DNA of 64,000 nt from Akkermansiaceae bacterium (GTDB taxonomy: Bacteria; Verrucomicrobiota; Verrucomicrobiia; Verrucomicrobiales; Akkermansiaceae), in assembly GCA_019634595.1 (NCBI GenBank), contig JAHCBC010000001.1, forward strand, positions 1,271,174 through 1,335,173. Direction: 5' to 3'. How positions within the stretch are numbered: position 1 is the stretch's first letter; each line of letters begins with the position of its first letter. A program made the translations under genes and the position numbers. Positions 39,048-48,581 of this stretch are shown piece by piece. The notes under the pieces are model-generated. The model made no database searches, was not told the DNA's origin, and worked only from the letters and a program-made list of their open reading frames with translations.

Positions 39048-39758
39048 ATGAATCCACTCCCGCCTCTCCTGGCACTCGCCGTCTCGGCTTCTTCCGCCCA
39101 TTCGGCCATCATCATCGGCAACCTCGCCGCTCCGACCACCATCAACGTCACCGGATCGAGCAACGTCACCAGCATCAACTACACCCCATACTCCGCAGGA
39201 CCTCCCGTGGTGAACGCCGCCTACAATGCGAAGGCGGTGGGCTTCACCATGGGGGCCAGCGATTATTCGGTGGATTCCATCACGCTCCGCCTCAGCGGGG
39301 TGGGCAACACCGGCACGGACGCTCCCCTGGTCAGCATCTACACCGCCAATGCAGGGAAAACCGCGCCGTCCACCTTGGTGGGCACTTTCACGAATCCGGA
39401 TTTCACCACCACCGCGATCACCAACTGGGTGTTCACCCCGGCTTCCGGCATCACCCTGACGGCAGGGGCCTCTTATTTCATCACGGTCCAGCAGACGAAC
39501 ACCACCGGCTCCGACCTCAACTTCGTGTGGGAGAACGGCGGCACGTTGACGGATAACACCAACACCGTTCCTACGGGGGTGGGTGCGACGCATGACACCG
39601 CCAGATTCGGCGGAGGCCCCCTTGCATCCGCGATCAACTCCGTGTCCTCCCGCCATAACTGGTACCAGTTGGAAGGGACGGCCATTCCGGAGCCTGCATC
39701 CGCGCTCATCGCGGGGCTGGGTGCCGTCCTCCTTGGGGGCCGCCGTCGCAGGGACTGA
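39048..39758 (+). CDS. PEP-CTERM protein with a choice-of-anchor-type body
   Basis: 236 residues: signal peptide (cleavage near SAHS-A), a beta-rich body of the kind annotated as choice-of-anchor R (KAVGFTMGASDYSVDSITLRL, WVFTPASGITLTAGASYFITV) and a C-terminal PEP-CTERM signal (IPEPASAL, hydrophobic helix, RRRR). Likely surface-exposed after exosortase processing. Start at 39048 begins the signal peptide. Confidence 0.85.
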   Translation: MNPLPPLLALAVSASSAHSAIIIGNLAAPTTINVTGSSNVTSINYTPYSAGPPVVNAAYNAKAVGFTMGASDYSVDSITLRLSGVGNTGTDAPLVSIYTANAGKTAPSTLVGTFTNPDFTTTAITNWVFTPASGITLTAGASYFITVQQTNTTGSDLNFVWENGGTLTDNTNTVPTGVGATHDTARFGGGPLASAINSVSSRHNWYQLEGTAIPEPASALIAGLGAVLLGGRRRRD

Positions 39759-39897
39759 TCACAGCTCCCCGGCCCTCCCGGCATGGCAGGTGGTTCCTGG
39801 CCATGCCGACTCCTCCGGAGGCGGAGGACACCCGGACTGAACCACCGGAATCCACTCTTCCGCAGTGGATGCGGAAAATTCCGGCCCTTGATGCCGT

Positions 39898-42120
39898 ATG
39901 GCGTTGCTGCCAACCTCCCGCGTCTTGAGCCAGCCCACCTCCACCACCCATCCGGAAAAACGGAACCATCCGGCAGCCCGCTTCCTGCCCGTCCTGGGCG
40001 GGATTTCCATTTTCCTCGCCTACCAATTCTGCAGGTCGGTGGAACGCCTCACGAACCGGGCGGGCGCCATGGACACGAAGTTCAGCGCCATCGCGAAGGA
40101 AGATTTCATGGGCTTCCTCATCGGGCAGAACGCGCTCATGCTCATCGCCTACGTCATCCTGGCGGTTGTGGGCACGTTGCTGCTGCAGCCGTTCCTTTCC
40201 TGGGTGTGCGGAAAGCTGCGCATCCGCCGGTGGTGGGCCGTCGCCATCCTGGCCTGGGGCCTGACCGTGCTGCTGCATGACCACTATTTCACCGTCCGGA
40301 TGGTGGAATCGAAGCCCTACTTCCTACCGGACGCCGGGGGGAACTGGTACAGCGGCTCCATCGGACTGCTGCCCGCCGCCGTCCGCCGTGTGTTCGACAT
40401 CGGCTTTTTCACCATCCTGCCGCTGCTGGGGGCCGCCGTGGCCCTGTTCTGGCAGATCCACCGCTGGGGCCGCCGTGGGTGGCTCATCGCCGGTCCGGTG
40501 ATGGCGGTGGTGCTGGGCATCTTCGGCGTGAAGGCCGCCATCGCCTCCACCACGCGGAAAACCGCCGGTTCACAAAAAGCGCCGAACATCCTCATCATCG
40601 GCTCGGACTCCCTCCGCGGGGACCGCCTGGGCGTGGCCGGCTACCGCCCGCGCCGCACGGACGGCCCCGCCGCAGCCGGTGTCTCCCCCACCATCGACGC
40701 GCTCGCGGCCCGCTCGGTGAATTTCACCACCTGCTACGCCCCCATCGGCTCCACGCTGGAGTCCGGCACCTCTTTCATGGCCTCCCAGTATCCGCACACC
40801 CACGGGTTGCGGCATATGTTCCCGAACCGGCAGGCGATCATGGACGCGCGGTCCCGCACGGTCCCCATGGCCTCCCTGCTGCGGGAAAAGGGCTACGACA
40901 CCGCCGCCATCGGCGACTGGTGCGCCGGATACTATGAGCTGATGCCGCTGGGCTTCGAGCACATCTCCGTTTCCAGCTTCGACAGCTTCAAGGTGTATAT
41001 GAGCCAGGCGGTGGTCATGGCCCACCCCATCATCGCCATCTACTTCGACAACGCGCTGGGCTACCGCCTCTATCCGCAGATCAACTCGTTCGCCAGCTTC
41101 GTCACGCCGGAGGTGGTCACCAACCGGGTGAGGAAACGCCTGGGAGAAGCAGCCTCGGACGGCAGGCCGTTCTTCTGGCACGTCTTCTACTCCTGCACCC
41201 ACCTCCCCTATCAGAGCAAGGAGCCCTACGCGAGCATGTTCATCGACCCGGACTATGACGGTCCGAACAAGAAGGCGTTTCCGTTCAATGTCGATGACTT
41301 CGCCAGCAAACCGAACCTGGAGGAAATCTTCGCCGCCGCACCCGCGAGGGACATCGCCCACATCAACGCGGTCTATGATGGCTGCGTGCGCCAGTTCGAC
41401 GACTGCGTGAAGGACATCCTGGAGTCGCTGGAGAAAAACGGTTTGGCGGAAAACACCATCGTCATCGTCACCGGCGACCACGGCGATGACCTCTACGATC
41501 CCGGGACCACGCTGCTGCACGGCCAGGGTTTCAACGGCGGCCTCCAGGCCAGCCATGTGCCGATGATCGTCCATGTGCCCGGCGTGGCCGCGAAATCCAT
41601 CGAAGAAACCGTGCGCCTCATCGACGTGATGCCCACGCTCGCGGACCTGACCGGAGTGGAGAAGCCCGCCGCCTGGGAGGGCCGCAGTTTCGCGGACTGG
41701 ATCACCGGCAGGTCCGCTCCGGAATGGAGGCCCTTTTATGGCGAAACCGGCTTCCCTTTCATGCAGCCGAAGGTGGCGGACATCGAGCGCCCCCCGCTCC
41801 ATCCGCTCGACCAGATGACGACCTATGATCCGTCCTTCAACTACCAGTTCGTCCTGAAGCCGGAGTATGAGGAATCCCTCGTCACCGCGAAGCAGCGCTG
41901 CCTCCGCACCCGTTATTGGAAGATGGTCTGCACCCCCGCTGCGGACGGCAGCCGCCACTTCGGCCTCTTCCACCTGCCGACGGATCCCCACGGCAGGACG
42001 GATCTCGCCACAGCCCGCCCCGAGGTGGCAGCCCCCCTACAGGCCGCCCTCGCCCGCTGGACCGACCAGCACCACGAGTCCTCCATCACCGAAATCTTCC
42101 CCTCCGGGGAGCCTGAATAA
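39898..42120 (+). CDS. Membrane-bound sulfatase-fold protein lacking the sulfatase signature
   Basis: 740 residues. Four or so membrane helices in the first 225 residues, then an alkaline phosphatase/sulfatase-fold domain with metal ligands in IIGSDSLRGDR and VTGDHGDDL. The site where sulfatases have Cys/Ser-x-Pro-x-Arg reads GSTLESGTSF, so no formylglycine can form; a Thr or Ser nucleophile, as in phosphoethanolamine transferases or LtaS-like enzymes, is more likely. It may therefore transfer a phospho-head group to an envelope glycan or lipid. It stands first in a forward run of envelope genes. Confidence 0.8.
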   Translation: MALLPTSRVLSQPTSTTHPEKRNHPAARFLPVLGGISIFLAYQFCRSVERLTNRAGAMDTKFSAIAKEDFMGFLIGQNALMLIAYVILAVVGTLLLQPFLSWVCGKLRIRRWWAVAILAWGLTVLLHDHYFTVRMVESKPYFLPDAGGNWYSGSIGLLPAAVRRVFDIGFFTILPLLGAAVALFWQIHRWGRRGWLIAGPVMAVVLGIFGVKAAIASTTRKTAGSQKAPNILIIGSDSLRGDRLGVAGYRPRRTDGPAAAGVSPTIDALAARSVNFTTCYAPIGSTLESGTSFMASQYPHTHGLRHMFPNRQAIMDARSRTVPMASLLREKGYDTAAIGDWCAGYYELMPLGFEHISVSSFDSFKVYMSQAVVMAHPIIAIYFDNALGYRLYPQINSFASFVTPEVVTNRVRKRLGEAASDGRPFFWHVFYSCTHLPYQSKEPYASMFIDPDYDGPNKKAFPFNVDDFASKPNLEEIFAAAPARDIAHINAVYDGCVRQFDDCVKDILESLEKNGLAENTIVIVTGDHGDDLYDPGTTLLHGQGFNGGLQASHVPMIVHVPGVAAKSIEETVRLIDVMPTLADLTGVEKPAAWEGRSFADWITGRSAPEWRPFYGETGFPFMQPKVADIERPPLHPLDQMTTYDPSFNYQFVLKPEYEESLVTAKQRCLRTRYWKMVCTPAADGSRHFGLFHLPTDPHGRTDLATARPEVAAPLQAALARWTDQHHESSITEIFPSGEPE

Positions 42121-42184
42121 TCCGGAGCGGAGACGGATTGCCGCTTGAGTTCCGCTTTCGATCATACGACTCTCGCGCCGCTTC

Positions 42185-42952
42185 ATGAAACTCTCCGTCC
42201 TGCTGCCCGCCGCCCTGCTTGTCGCCGCCACCGCCCATGCGGAGGTGCCGAAGCCCTTCGCCGGCCTGTTCGAAAAGGATGTCCCCGTCCGCGGCCAGAT
42301 CGGCGTGCCGATGCCGCCGCCGGAGATCAACCAATACATCGCGAAGGTGGAAGCCGCCGCGGAAAAGGACATGAAGTGGTTCAAGGAGTACAGCTCGCAG
42401 CAGAAGGCGAACGCGCCGCTCCCCTACAATGAGAAGCTCGGCCTGACGAAGGAGGAGTATGACGACTACCTGAAGCTCTGGTCCCAGCGGGAGTTCAAAC
42501 CCATCGCGGACGATGTGATGCTCCTGCTCCGCCAGAAAGGACCGGACACCTGGTCCCTCACCGCCACCGGTGCCGCCGCCCCGATTTCCATCCTCAACTA
42601 CTCCGCCAAGGACGACACCTTCCAGTCCGCCAACGGCAAGCTCGCCCGCGGCGAGGACATCCATGCGGGCGAAGAAAGCATCCTCGGCAAATGGGACGGC
42701 TCCGAGTGGAAATTCGAAGAAGAAAGCTCCTTTGGCAAAACCCGCGAGAACATCGCCTACGGCCGCTATGCCGATGGCAAGTTCGGCTTGATCGTCTATC
42801 GCTTCGTGGAAGTGTCCAGCGAGGGCACCAAGCTGGCGGACAAGAGCATCGCCATCCGTTTCCCGCTGGGCAAGGCCGCCGCCCCGGCCACCACACCGAC
42901 CCCCACACCAGCTCCGAAAACGACCCCGAAAGCGGCCCCGAAGAAGAAGTGA
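42185..42952 (+). CDS. Secreted protein with Pro/Thr/Lys tail
   Basis: 255 residues: signal peptide (cleavage near AHA-E), a helical segment, a beta-rich region, and a disordered C-terminus of Pro, Thr, Ala and Lys (about 230-255). No domain recognised. The next gene starts three bases after its stop, so the two are in one operon. Function unknown. Confidence 0.7.
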   Translation: MKLSVLLPAALLVAATAHAEVPKPFAGLFEKDVPVRGQIGVPMPPPEINQYIAKVEAAAEKDMKWFKEYSSQQKANAPLPYNEKLGLTKEEYDDYLKLWSQREFKPIADDVMLLLRQKGPDTWSLTATGAAAPISILNYSAKDDTFQSANGKLARGEDIHAGEESILGKWDGSEWKFEEESSFGKTRENIAYGRYADGKFGLIVYRFVEVSSEGTKLADKSIAIRFPLGKAAAPATTPTPTPAPKTTPKAAPKKK

Positions 42953-42955
42953 TCC

Positions 42956-44542
42956 ATGGATGAGGAAGCCCCAACAGGCGTCCGTCGCCGGGGCCCGCGC
43001 CGCTGGTTGCGGCGGCTTTTGATCCTTGCGGTGGCACTTCCTCCGGCGGCATTCGGTTTCAGCAACCTCGCGCTGGGCAGCCCGTGGGCACGCGCGTGGC
43101 TCTCCCGCAAGATCGAGTCGAAGACGACTCTGGAAACATCCATCGATGGAGCGTCATGGTCACCGTGGAACGGCGTGACCTTCCGCGGCATCACCATGCT
43201 GCAACCGGAGCCGCTCCGTGAAATGGTCAATGAGCCTCTGGTCAGCATCGGCCAACTCCGCGTGCGACCGGTCTGGAAGACCGTCTTCACCAAGGAGCCG
43301 GATCTCCGTGACATCTCCCTGGAGTCGCCACGGGTCATCCTGCCCATCGAGATCCTTTCCTTTCTGGCAAGTCCCGCCGCTCCGCCTGTGGTGATGGCCC
43401 CACCGGCGGCAGAAACGCATCCTGCCCTTCCGGTGGGAGATCTCCTGGCGGCCCACCCGAAGGTGGAGCCCTCCATGCCTGCCCGGGAAACAGGCGACCC
43501 GCCCAAACAACCGGATGCGCCCGCCGTGGCAGCCACCGCACCCGGCACAGAACCCGCCGTGGCGGCAACACCGCCCGCGACCACCTCCGCCGCCCGGCCG
43601 GAACAGCACTCCCCGCCGTCCGGCGAAGCGCAGCCGCCAGCCACCCCCGCCACCGTCCGGAAGGAAAGCCCTCCCGCCGCCAAGGCCCCTCGATCTCCGG
43701 TCCCCACGGATTTCATCCACCTGGAGAACGCATCCTTCACCCTGCTGATGGCGGGCACGAAGACAAACCTCCTGGAAAGCTCCGGCATCACCGGAAAGAT
43801 CCCCGTCGCGGGAGACCCCGGCACCGCCCACCTCACCATCGGATCCCTGCGGTCGTTCGGCAGCGCGTTGATGGAAAACCGGAAGCTCGACCTCGGCTGG
43901 CATGCCCCGTTGATCACGTTGGCACCGTTCGTTGAACAGGTCGGCGGATTCAACACGAAGTTCACCTGCCAGCTCGCGATGCTGACGGGCATCCCGTTCG
44001 CATTCGAAGCGGCCGCCCCCCACCAGGAGGTGAAATCCTTCGCACTGCCCGGCGGAACCCTGCTCAATGCCCCCGGAGCCTCCGCCGATCTCCGCATCCG
44101 CGGCCGGTTGCTGTTCCCGACCACCTGGGAAGCCAGCTTCACCGCCCATGCGACGAAACCCACCGTCACCTCTGACGGCCAGGAAACGAAGTTCGACGAG
44201 GCAAGGAGCCTGATGGTCCTGCGCGGCGGCACACTTTCCTGCGTGGATGCACGGATCGTCGGTGACCAGCTCTCACTGCTTGGGAACGCCACCATCCTTT
44301 CCACCGGCAGCACCGCCGGGGTTCTCCGCATCGTCGCCCCGCCGGAGACGACCATGGGCATCGTGAACCGGTTTTTCCCCGGCCTCCAGGCTCCACCTGC
44401 CTTCAGTTCCATGTCCACCCCGCAGCGTGCCGCGCTCGACATCGAGGCGTCCGGCAGCCTCGGGGACATCCAGATCCGGCTCGGAAAAAACGGGCCGCTC
44501 GCCGGCCAGCCGAAACCACCCGCCACCGCCACCCCACCATGA
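42956..44542 (+). CDS. AsmA/TamB-like membrane protein
   Basis: 528 residues. A basic N-terminus, a single membrane helix (about 22-45), then repeated beta segments typical of AsmA-like proteins, including an N-terminal LETSIDGASWSPWNGVTFRGI unit. A long low-complexity Pro/Ala/Glu region (about 140-245) interrupts the body. AsmA-like proteins take part in lipid transport to the outer membrane. Its stop overlaps the rsmD start by four bases. Confidence 0.7.
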   Translation: MDEEAPTGVRRRGPRRWLRRLLILAVALPPAAFGFSNLALGSPWARAWLSRKIESKTTLETSIDGASWSPWNGVTFRGITMLQPEPLREMVNEPLVSIGQLRVRPVWKTVFTKEPDLRDISLESPRVILPIEILSFLASPAAPPVVMAPPAAETHPALPVGDLLAAHPKVEPSMPARETGDPPKQPDAPAVAATAPGTEPAVAATPPATTSAARPEQHSPPSGEAQPPATPATVRKESPPAAKAPRSPVPTDFIHLENASFTLLMAGTKTNLLESSGITGKIPVAGDPGTAHLTIGSLRSFGSALMENRKLDLGWHAPLITLAPFVEQVGGFNTKFTCQLAMLTGIPFAFEAAAPHQEVKSFALPGGTLLNAPGASADLRIRGRLLFPTTWEASFTAHATKPTVTSDGQETKFDEARSLMVLRGGTLSCVDARIVGDQLSLLGNATILSTGSTAGVLRIVAPPETTMGIVNRFFPGLQAPPAFSSMSTPQRAALDIEASGSLGDIQIRLGKNGPLAGQPKPPATATPP

Positions 44543-45090
44543 GGATCATCGCCGGAAAAGCAGGCCGCCTGGCCATCAAGGTTCCCTCGGCCGTCGCCCG
44601 CCCCACCACGGACTTCGTCCGCCAGGCGATCTTCTCCATCCTCGGGGAGCGCAACGAGGACGCCCGCGTGCTGGATCTTTTCGCCGGGTCCGGAGCGCTG
44701 GGACTGGAGGCACTGAGCCGTGGCGCCGCCTCCTGCGTTTTTGTCGATGAGCACCGGCAGGCCGCATCTGTCATCACGGAGAACCTCACGAAGTCCCGTC
44801 TGGAGGGAGGCCGCGTGGTCCGTGCGGAGGCCCAGGCTTTCCTGAAGCGGGACACCGCCACCTACGATCTGATCTTCGCGGATCCGCCCTACTTCAAACA
44901 TGCCGGGGACAAGGATCACGTGACCGCGCTGCTCACCAGCGACCATCTACCCCCGCGCCTCGCCCCCGGCGGCTCCTTCATCGCGGAGATCTCCTCAAAC
45001 CAGCGCAGCCCGGAGTCCCCCGCATGGACGCTGGTGGACCGCCGCGAATACGGCAGCAGCGCCATCCTCCGCTACGAAGCCATCTCCTGA
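44539..45090 (+). CDS. rsmD: 16S rRNA (guanine966-N2)-methyltransferase RsmD
   Basis: 183 residues, standard size. Starts with MRIIAGKAGR, has RPTTDFVRQAIFSIL, the SAM-binding loop VLDLFAGSGALGLEALSRG and the catalytic DPPY motif (near residue 115). Methylates G966 of 16S rRNA. Overlaps the AsmA-like gene upstream and precedes waaA by 3 bases, so it is in one operon with them. Confidence 0.95.
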   Translation: MRIIAGKAGRLAIKVPSAVARPTTDFVRQAIFSILGERNEDARVLDLFAGSGALGLEALSRGAASCVFVDEHRQAASVITENLTKSRLEGGRVVRAEAQAFLKRDTATYDLIFADPPYFKHAGDKDHVTALLTSDHLPPRLAPGGSFIAEISSNQRSPESPAWTLVDRREYGSSAILRYEAIS

Positions 45091-45093
45091 TCC

Positions 45094-46365
45094 ATGCGTT
45101 TCCTCATCGCCCTCACGCTCTACCGGCTGCTGCTGCCGCTCCTGTTCATCGCCGCCTTTCCCGGCTGGGTGGTGAAGATGGTCCGCCGCGGCGGGTTCGG
45201 CACGCGGCTGGGTGAACGCGCCGCCATTTACACCACCCGGCTGGATGACGAGCCGTGCGGCGCCGTCCATGTCCACGCCGTGAGCGTGGGGGAAACCATC
45301 ATCGCGCTGAAACTCATCCGCGAATGGCGCAAAGCCACGCCGGAACGGAAGTTCGTGCTGGCCACCGGCACGGCCACCGGCCACGCCGTCGCCACCGTTG
45401 CGGGACTGGACAACCTGCGTGTCACCTATTCCCCTCTCGATTTCCCATGGATGGTGCGCCGCTACCTCAACCGCTTCGAACCGGCGCGGATCGTCCTCAT
45501 CGAGGGTGAGGCATGGCCGAACCTGCTGCGTTTCTGCCGCAAGAGGAATATCCCCGTCCACCTGGTGAACGCCCGCCTCTCCCCGCGCTCCGCCCGCCGC
45601 TACGGCAAGGCCCGTGACTGGGTGCGCCCGCTTTTCTCCATGCTGGATGGAGTGGCCACCCAGGAAAAGGAAGACGCCGCCATCTGGGAAAACCTCGGCG
45701 TCCCGGCGGAAAAGATCCGCCACACCGGCAGCATCAAGTTCGACCCCGGCAGCGGAGTCCATCCGGCACGCCGTCCGGAGTTCCAGACCATGCTGGATGC
45801 CCTTGGCACCAGTCGCCCCACCGTCATGGCAGCCAGCACCCACATCGGTGAGGAAGCATGGATCGCGGAGGCCATCCGCGCGGCGGGGAGCAACGTGCTC
45901 CCCGTCATCGTCCCCCGCCATGCCGAACGCCGGGCGGAGGTGAAGGCGGATCTGGAAAAAGCGGGCTTTGTGGTTTCCCTGCGCTCAGCCTTCCTACCGC
46001 CCGCGGATCCTGCAAGTGCCTGTCTGGTCATCGACTCCACCGGCGAGCTGCGCGACTGGACCGCGCACGCGGACATCGTCATCATCGGCAAGAGCTTCCT
46101 CTCCACCGGTGGTCAGAACCCCGCCGAGGCCATCCTCGCGCGCAAGCCTCTCATCGTTGGACCTCACATGGAGAACTTCGAGCCGCTCATCAGCCACGTC
46201 ATCGCGGCGGGCGGAGCGTTGCAGGTATCCGACCAGACCGGCCTCACCGCTGCCATCCGCACCGCTCTTGATCCTGCATCGCGCGAGCGTCTCACCAGCG
46301 CAGCCGCCGGTGTGCTGGCCGTGCATGAAGGTGCCACCGCACGGGTGGTTTCTTGGTTGGAATGA
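45094..46365 (+). CDS. waaA: Kdo transferase WaaA (KdtA)
   Basis: 423 residues, usual length. Transfers Kdo residues from CMP-Kdo to the lipid A precursor at the inner membrane. One N-terminal hydrophobic anchor, then VHAVSVGE with the conserved Glu, TGTATGHAVA, YSPLDFPW, EGEAWPN, and the nucleotide-binding SFLSTGGQNPAEAILARKP segment. Together with the LptF/G permease it shows that this organism makes lipopolysaccharide. Confidence 0.96.
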   Translation: MRFLIALTLYRLLLPLLFIAAFPGWVVKMVRRGGFGTRLGERAAIYTTRLDDEPCGAVHVHAVSVGETIIALKLIREWRKATPERKFVLATGTATGHAVATVAGLDNLRVTYSPLDFPWMVRRYLNRFEPARIVLIEGEAWPNLLRFCRKRNIPVHLVNARLSPRSARRYGKARDWVRPLFSMLDGVATQEKEDAAIWENLGVPAEKIRHTGSIKFDPGSGVHPARRPEFQTMLDALGTSRPTVMAASTHIGEEAWIAEAIRAAGSNVLPVIVPRHAERRAEVKADLEKAGFVVSLRSAFLPPADPASACLVIDSTGELRDWTAHADIVIIGKSFLSTGGQNPAEAILARKPLIVGPHMENFEPLISHVIAAGGALQVSDQTGLTAAIRTALDPASRERLTSAAAGVLAVHEGATARVVSWLE

Positions 46366-46481
46366 TGATGGCAGGAACCGCCCGCCATGGCCGGAAACCC
46401 GCTTTCCAACCCCGAAACGGTGGCTGGATTTGATGCAAAGCGGAGTTTGTCATTTCAAAACGAGCCGTTAAGCTTGTTGCT

Positions 46482-48203
46482 GTGACCGATCCCGCGCCCG
46501 ATCCACTCCAAGGTTTGCTCTCCAATTTCGCCCTCGGCCCGTCATGGGCGCGCGACGCTGGAAAGCCTGCCCGCGCACCGAAATCCGACGATTCCAAGGA
46601 CGACCGTCCGCCACGGCGAGAAGACCGCCGCGATGACCGTCAGCAAGGATTCCGCGACCGTGACCAGCGCGGCGACGGACGGCGGAATTTCCGTGACGAC
46701 CGTGGTGGCGGCGGCGGAGGTGGCAGACGTCCCTATCAGGACCGCCGCGGTGGTCCTCCGCAGCGCGAGGACATCGCCCCCGCGCCGGGCGTCCGCGTCA
46801 CCCTCATGCCGGACGCGCAAGCCGTCCATCTCATCGGAAAGGAAGTCCATCAGGTCGCACGCGTCTATCCGCTGTTCGATGTCGCGCAGATCCTCCTGGC
46901 CGAACGTACACGTCTCAAAGCTCTCTTCGAAGTCGAGGAATCAAAGCCCGCCTTTTTCGCAGGCAAGCTGGATGAATCCCTTTTCCTCAGCCGTGAGGAA
47001 GCGACGCGCCATCTCTGGCAGTCCGATCTCCGCTCCGAACTGCTGGAAGAGGAAACCATCGAGGTGGATCCTCCCTCCGGCAACTTCCAGTCCGTCGCCC
47101 GTTGCGGACTGAGCGGCGAATGGCTCGGCCCGCCGAACTTCCACTCCTACCAGACGAACCTCCGCCGCCTGCACCGCGAGCGTTTTTCCAACATGCCCTT
47201 CGAGGCCTACTCCGCGAAGGTCCGCACCGAGCGCGGCGAGGAAGCGGTCACCGCATGGCTGGAAACCACCAAGCAAAAAACCCGCTGGCGGCTGAAGGAC
47301 GCCGGTGAGGACACCCCGTGGATCGAGGACCGCGGCGATGCCGAGCGCTCCCTTTCCATGAACGCCTTCGACAAGGCGTTCCGCGAAACCCGCAAGGCGG
47401 AAGTCTCCGCCGCCATCCCCGGCAAGAACCTCTCGCCCGCCCTGCTGGCCTCGCTCCGCATCGCCGGAAGCCACGCACGCAAGCACCCCGCCATCCTCAT
47501 CCCCGCCGTCTGCCGCGCACTGGAGTCTGAGCACCTGCCCGTGTTCAAACGGCAGGGCAAACTCCACACCGGCCCCGCACGTCCGCACGCCCTCGCCGCG
47601 GATGCCGTCCTCGCGGAGCGTCCCGGAAAAATGGTCGCCTGGATCCGTGAGAACAAGCCCGCCAAGCTCGCCGGCCTTTGGCAGTCCGTCCTTCCCGAAG
47701 GCAGCACCGCCCCACCCGCCGAATACGCAGCCGACCTCTTCTGGCTCCTCCAGCAAGGCCACATCCTCCTCTACACCGACGACACCCTCGTCGTGCAGGA
47801 AGTCCGCGAGCCCACCCCGGCCAAGGAACCGAAGAAGAAAAAGGCAAAAGGCCCCAAACCTCCGAAAGCGGAAGGAGAAGCCGGAGCCACCGAAGCCACC
47901 GGAGAGCCAACATCCCCTGATGAGGAAGCCCCCCCTGAAGCCGCAGAACTCCTTCAGGAACCTGTCGCCCTGGAAACACCGGAAGTCACCGATGCGGAAC
48001 AGGCCGCCCTCGATTCCACCGGACCGGAAATCTCAGCCGGAGAATCCAGCGGGGAAGAAAATGAGGAAGGCAAGCTCCCCGACTCCGACTTCGCCGAGCC
48101 TTCCGAAGCACCCCAAAAGCCCGAACCCGAAGGTGACGACAGCCAGAAGCTTCCCGACTCCGACTTCGCCGAACCATCGGAGGAACCGCAGAAGCCTGAA
48201 TAA
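46482..48203 (+). CDS. Large protein with RGG-like N-terminus and acidic repeat tail
   Basis: 573 residues from a GTG. Residues 35-100 are very rich in Arg, Asp and Gly (RGG-type, likely disordered and RNA-binding). A folded middle (about 105-440) has no recognised domain. After a Lys/Pro linker the tail is acidic and contains the unit LPDSDFAEPSE-PQKPE twice. No signal peptide. A role in RNA metabolism is a guess based on composition. The GTG is the only start near the beginning of the sensible region. Confidence 0.7.
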   Translation: MTDPAPDPLQGLLSNFALGPSWARDAGKPARAPKSDDSKDDRPPRREDRRDDRQQGFRDRDQRGDGRRNFRDDRGGGGGGGRRPYQDRRGGPPQREDIAPAPGVRVTLMPDAQAVHLIGKEVHQVARVYPLFDVAQILLAERTRLKALFEVEESKPAFFAGKLDESLFLSREEATRHLWQSDLRSELLEEETIEVDPPSGNFQSVARCGLSGEWLGPPNFHSYQTNLRRLHRERFSNMPFEAYSAKVRTERGEEAVTAWLETTKQKTRWRLKDAGEDTPWIEDRGDAERSLSMNAFDKAFRETRKAEVSAAIPGKNLSPALLASLRIAGSHARKHPAILIPAVCRALESEHLPVFKRQGKLHTGPARPHALAADAVLAERPGKMVAWIRENKPAKLAGLWQSVLPEGSTAPPAEYAADLFWLLQQGHILLYTDDTLVVQEVREPTPAKEPKKKKAKGPKPPKAEGEAGATEATGEPTSPDEEAPPEAAELLQEPVALETPEVTDAEQAALDSTGPEISAGESSGEENEEGKLPDSDFAEPSEAPQKPEPEGDDSQKLPDSDFAEPSEEPQKPE

Positions 48204-48282
48204 GCGGAAGGATTCCCAACTTTTGAAAGCAGGGGTTGACGCAACCTCCACGCTATGGTTCAAACCCCTCGACCCGGTATCA

Positions 48283-48372
48283 GGAACGATGGCTGAGTGG
48301 TCGAAAGCACTCCCTTGCTAAGGGAACGTACGGGTAACCGTACCGAGGGTTCGAATCCCTCTCGTTCCGCCA
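48283..48372 (+). tRNA. tRNA-Ser (GCT anticodon)
   Basis: Ninety bases with a 7-bp acceptor (GGAACGA paired to TCGTTCC), anticodon GCT in the loop CTTGCTAAG, a long variable arm (CGTACGGGTAACCGTACC region) typical of class II tRNAs, T-loop GGTTCGAATCC, discriminator G and an encoded CCA. It marks the left edge of the mobile region. Confidence 0.97.
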
Positions 48373-48581
48373 CTTTTCTAGCATCGAACCTTCCGGTGCT
48401 CTTCTCTCACTGAGATTCCCCACGGTTCCGGGCCATTTCCGCCATCTTCGGCTCTCTCTGTTTGCCGGCGAACTCAGATTTTCGGCCTAAATGCCCAATC
48501 GTCACCCGCGTTCTCTCAAACCGATTCAGGTGCCATGTGCAGTTCGTCGAGATTTGGAATCTTGAGAGGTGCTGAGATTTC

